Shown here one piece after another: positions 62,401-64,000 of a stretch of 64,000 bases of DNA. How positions within the stretch are numbered: the stretch's first letter is position 1; every line of letters begins with the position of its first letter. Below the pieces are notes generated by a model that worked only from the letters and a program-made list of their open reading frames with translations, did no database searches and was not told the DNA's origin. Position numbers and translations under genes: made by a program. Origin of the DNA: Bolinopsis microptera (lineage: Eukaryota; Ctenophora; Tentaculata; Lobata; Bolinopsidae); the NCBI RefSeq assembly GCF_026151205.1, contig NC_087083.1, forward strand, positions 7,356,460 through 7,420,459, given 5' to 3'.

Positions 62401-64000
62401 TGAAGATAAGAGTTCCAGCTCCCCATTGTCTTCAAGTGTGTCAGCCCAAGATCAAAAGCCAGGATCAAAACCTGTTAGCCGAAGTCCAGATAGCTCGAAA
62501 AAGTCTGAATCTGATAAGGAAGTCACCCTTGATTTGTCGTTGTCAAAGAAACCTGAATCGGATTCCAAGGAAGTTGATTCATCTTCAGAACGAGATATAA
62601 AAGAAGCAAAAGTGAAGGTTGCCAGATGTCGATCACCGTCCAGATTTAAATCAGATGATATCAGCTCCTCCAAACCTGCTCACATTGGTCGCAAGGATCA
62701 GTCGAAAACATCTGACGACAGTACTTCTAGCAGCTCACCAAGTTCATCTGACAACAAGAAGCCTGCATCAACCAAAACTAAACCCAGCAGCAAGCATTCT
62801 TCTAGTGATGATACCAGCTCCTCGAAACCTGCTGACATTGGTCGCAAGGATCAGCCGAAAACATCTGATGACAGTATTTCTAGCAGCTCAACAAGTTCAT
62901 CTGACGACAAGAAGCCTGCATCAACCAAACCTAAGCCCAGCAGCAAGCATTTTTCTAATGATGATACCAGCTCCTCGAAACCTGCTGACATTTGTCGCAA
63001 GGATCAGCCGAAGACATCTGATGACAGTACTTCTAGCAGCTCACCAAGTTCATCTGACGACAAGAAGCCCGCTTCAACCAAATACAAATCAAGCAGCAAG
63101 AATTCTTCTGGTAAGCTGGATTCGGCCGAAGATGAAAGTTCCAGCTCCCCATTGTTTTCAAGTGCGTTAGCCCAAGATCAAAAGCCAGGATCAAAACCGG
63201 TAAGCCGAAGTCCAGGTAGCTCGAAAAAGTTTGAATCCGATAAGGAAGTCACTCTTGATTTGTCGTTGTCAAAGAAACCTGAATCGGATTCCAAGGAAGA
63301 TGATTCATTTTCAGAACGAGATATAAAAGAAGAAGAAGTGAAAGTTGACAGATCTCGACCATCTTCAAGATCTAAGTCAGATGATATCAGCTCCTCCAAA
63401 CCTGCTGACATTGGTCGCAATGATCAGCCGAAGACATCTGACGACAGTACTTCTAGCAGCTCACCAAGTTCAGCTGACGACAAGAAGCCTGCATCAACCA
63501 AACCTAAACCCAGCAGCAAGCATTCTTCTAGTGATGATACCAGCTCCTCGAAGCCTGCTGACATTGGTCACAAGAATCAGCCAAAGACATCTGATGACAG
63601 TACTTCTAGCAGCTCACCAAGTTCACCTGACGACAAGAAGCCGGCAACAACCAAATCTAAACCAAGCAGCAACCATTCTTTTAGTGATGATACCAGCTCC
63701 TCTAAACCTGCTGACATTGGTCGCAAGGATCAGCCGAAGACATCTGATGACAGTACTTCTAGCAGCTCACCAAGTTCATCTGACGACAAGAAGCCGGCAA
63801 CAACCAAATCTAAACCAAGCAGCAACCATTCTTTTAGTGATGATACCAGCTCCTCTAAACCTGCTGACATTGGTCGCAAGGATCAGCCGAAGACATCTAA
63901 CGACAGTACTTCTAACAGTTCACCCAGTTCATCTGACGACAAGAAGCCCACGTCAACTAAATCAAAACCAAGCAGCAACCATTCTTGTGGTAAGCCGGAT
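56433..64000 (+). CDS. Giant protein with seven calponin-homology-like domains and a serine-rich repeat tail (3' end outside window)
   Basis: Exon 56433-56616 (exon start 56427) joins exon 56781 to the edge; the frame stays open for 7.2 kb, giving 2468 residues so far. CH domain 1 is about residues 14-129 (RTFTKWVQTRLN, DLRSGVVLCQLMEVLRG, GLIWRLILFYDL). Further CH-like domains: 179-282 (DWKDGTRLTAVID), 515-616 (LKDGVLLCELVEAIK, GLLWNIVMFYM), 655-750 (DWNDGVALSVLID), 782-872 (DWKSGKVLSALVD), 899-992 (ISDGLALLALLNYY), 1062-1165 (SWTDGKALSALID). Domains 1-2 and 3-4 alternate like the CH1/CH2 pairs of actin-binding proteins such as filamin. After residue about 1389 the tail is 51-residue Ser/Lys/Asp repeats. 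Probably an actin-binding cytoskeletal or linker protein. The start is uncertain, since the first exon has an acceptor before the Met and may continue an upstream exon. Confidence 0.8.
56632..56704. repeat. (GATATAACACGT)6 in the first intron of the CH gene
   Basis: Six 12-bp units starting 15 bp after the donor at 56617. The period is a multiple of three, so a retained intron would read TRDI repeats and stop at 56711. Confidence 0.92.
60760..64000 (+). repeat. 153-bp coding repeat array with higher-order structure
   Basis: Units of exactly 153 bp (starts at 61622, 61775, 61928, 62081, 62234 and so on) encode 51-residue repeats around SSSKPADIGRKDQPKTSDDS and SSPSSSDDKKP. Runs of units are separated by a longer spacer (GKPD at 61090, 62383, 63109 and 63985, with SKKSESDKEV and KVKVARSRSPSRSKSDD). 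The other five frames contain long shadow ORFs because the array lacks stops in them. Confidence 0.95.

Noticed and set aside
60181-63420. Several ORFs of 70-210 codons on the minus strand and in other plus frames over the serine-rich array
   Set aside because: They recur with the 153-bp period and are shadows of the real frame.

Overview
The window is nuclear DNA of an invertebrate animal. Genes are split by GT-AG introns with TTTCAG-type acceptors. Coding capacity is interrupted by LINE and LTR retrotransposons, fold-back elements, and very abundant microsatellites and minisatellites. The gene set (canonical nuclear poly(A) polymerase, an LDLa-bearing rhodopsin-like GPCR, calmodulin-like EF-hand proteins, a multi-calponin-homology protein) is metazoan. 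Nothing I can read fixes the phylum; all coordinates for spliced genes are my own manual exon calls.

Layout. 1-3.8 kb: minus-strand Ty3/gypsy element with a broken pol, cut by the left edge and lying in an intron of the next gene. 3.8-12.3 kb: the 3' two thirds of a poly(A) polymerase gene (PAP-A), whose 4.85-kb intron (4875-9724) is almost entirely simple repeats organised around three copies of a TTTTTGTCCG fold-back core. 12.5-12.8 kb: a perfect 276-bp palindrome. 13.6-18.5 kb: an apparently intact two-ORF CR1/L2-type LINE. 18.9-27.1 kb: a second, complete 16-exon poly(A) polymerase gene (PAP-B, about 592 aa), a tandem paralogue of PAP-A, with an intronless BTB-domain gene nested antisense in intron 10.

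27.1-32.0 kb is intergenic with small dispersed repeats, including a TTAA-flanked inverted-repeat element. 32.0-36.2 kb: a two-exon gene for a 1205-aa secreted-N-terminus GPCR with LDLa modules. 37-40 kb: minisatellites, repeated CArG-plus-E-box modules and a two-EF-hand gene. 40.0-49.3 kb: a 9.25-kb composite element bounded by 42-bp exact inverted repeats and 9-bp direct repeats; it holds an ORF for an unrecognised membrane protein, an esterase-ORF1 LINE with one frameshift in ORF2, a 7-mer satellite and a truncated related LINE. 49.4-51.0 kb: a four-EF-hand calmodulin-like gene with three CArG boxes just before its start.

51.0-56.4 kb: intergenic, repeat-bearing. 56.4 kb to the right edge: a very large gene with seven calponin-homology-like domains followed by a serine/lysine-rich tail made of 51-residue repeats in a higher-order array. 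It runs open off the right edge for 7.2 kb in one exon.

The most interesting items are the seven-CH/repeat-tail protein, the 9.25-kb composite element with its membrane-protein ORF, the PAP pair with signs of gene conversion and amplified 3' splice sites, and the CCTTATATGG-gcat-CACGTG modules around EF-hand and CH-domain genes.
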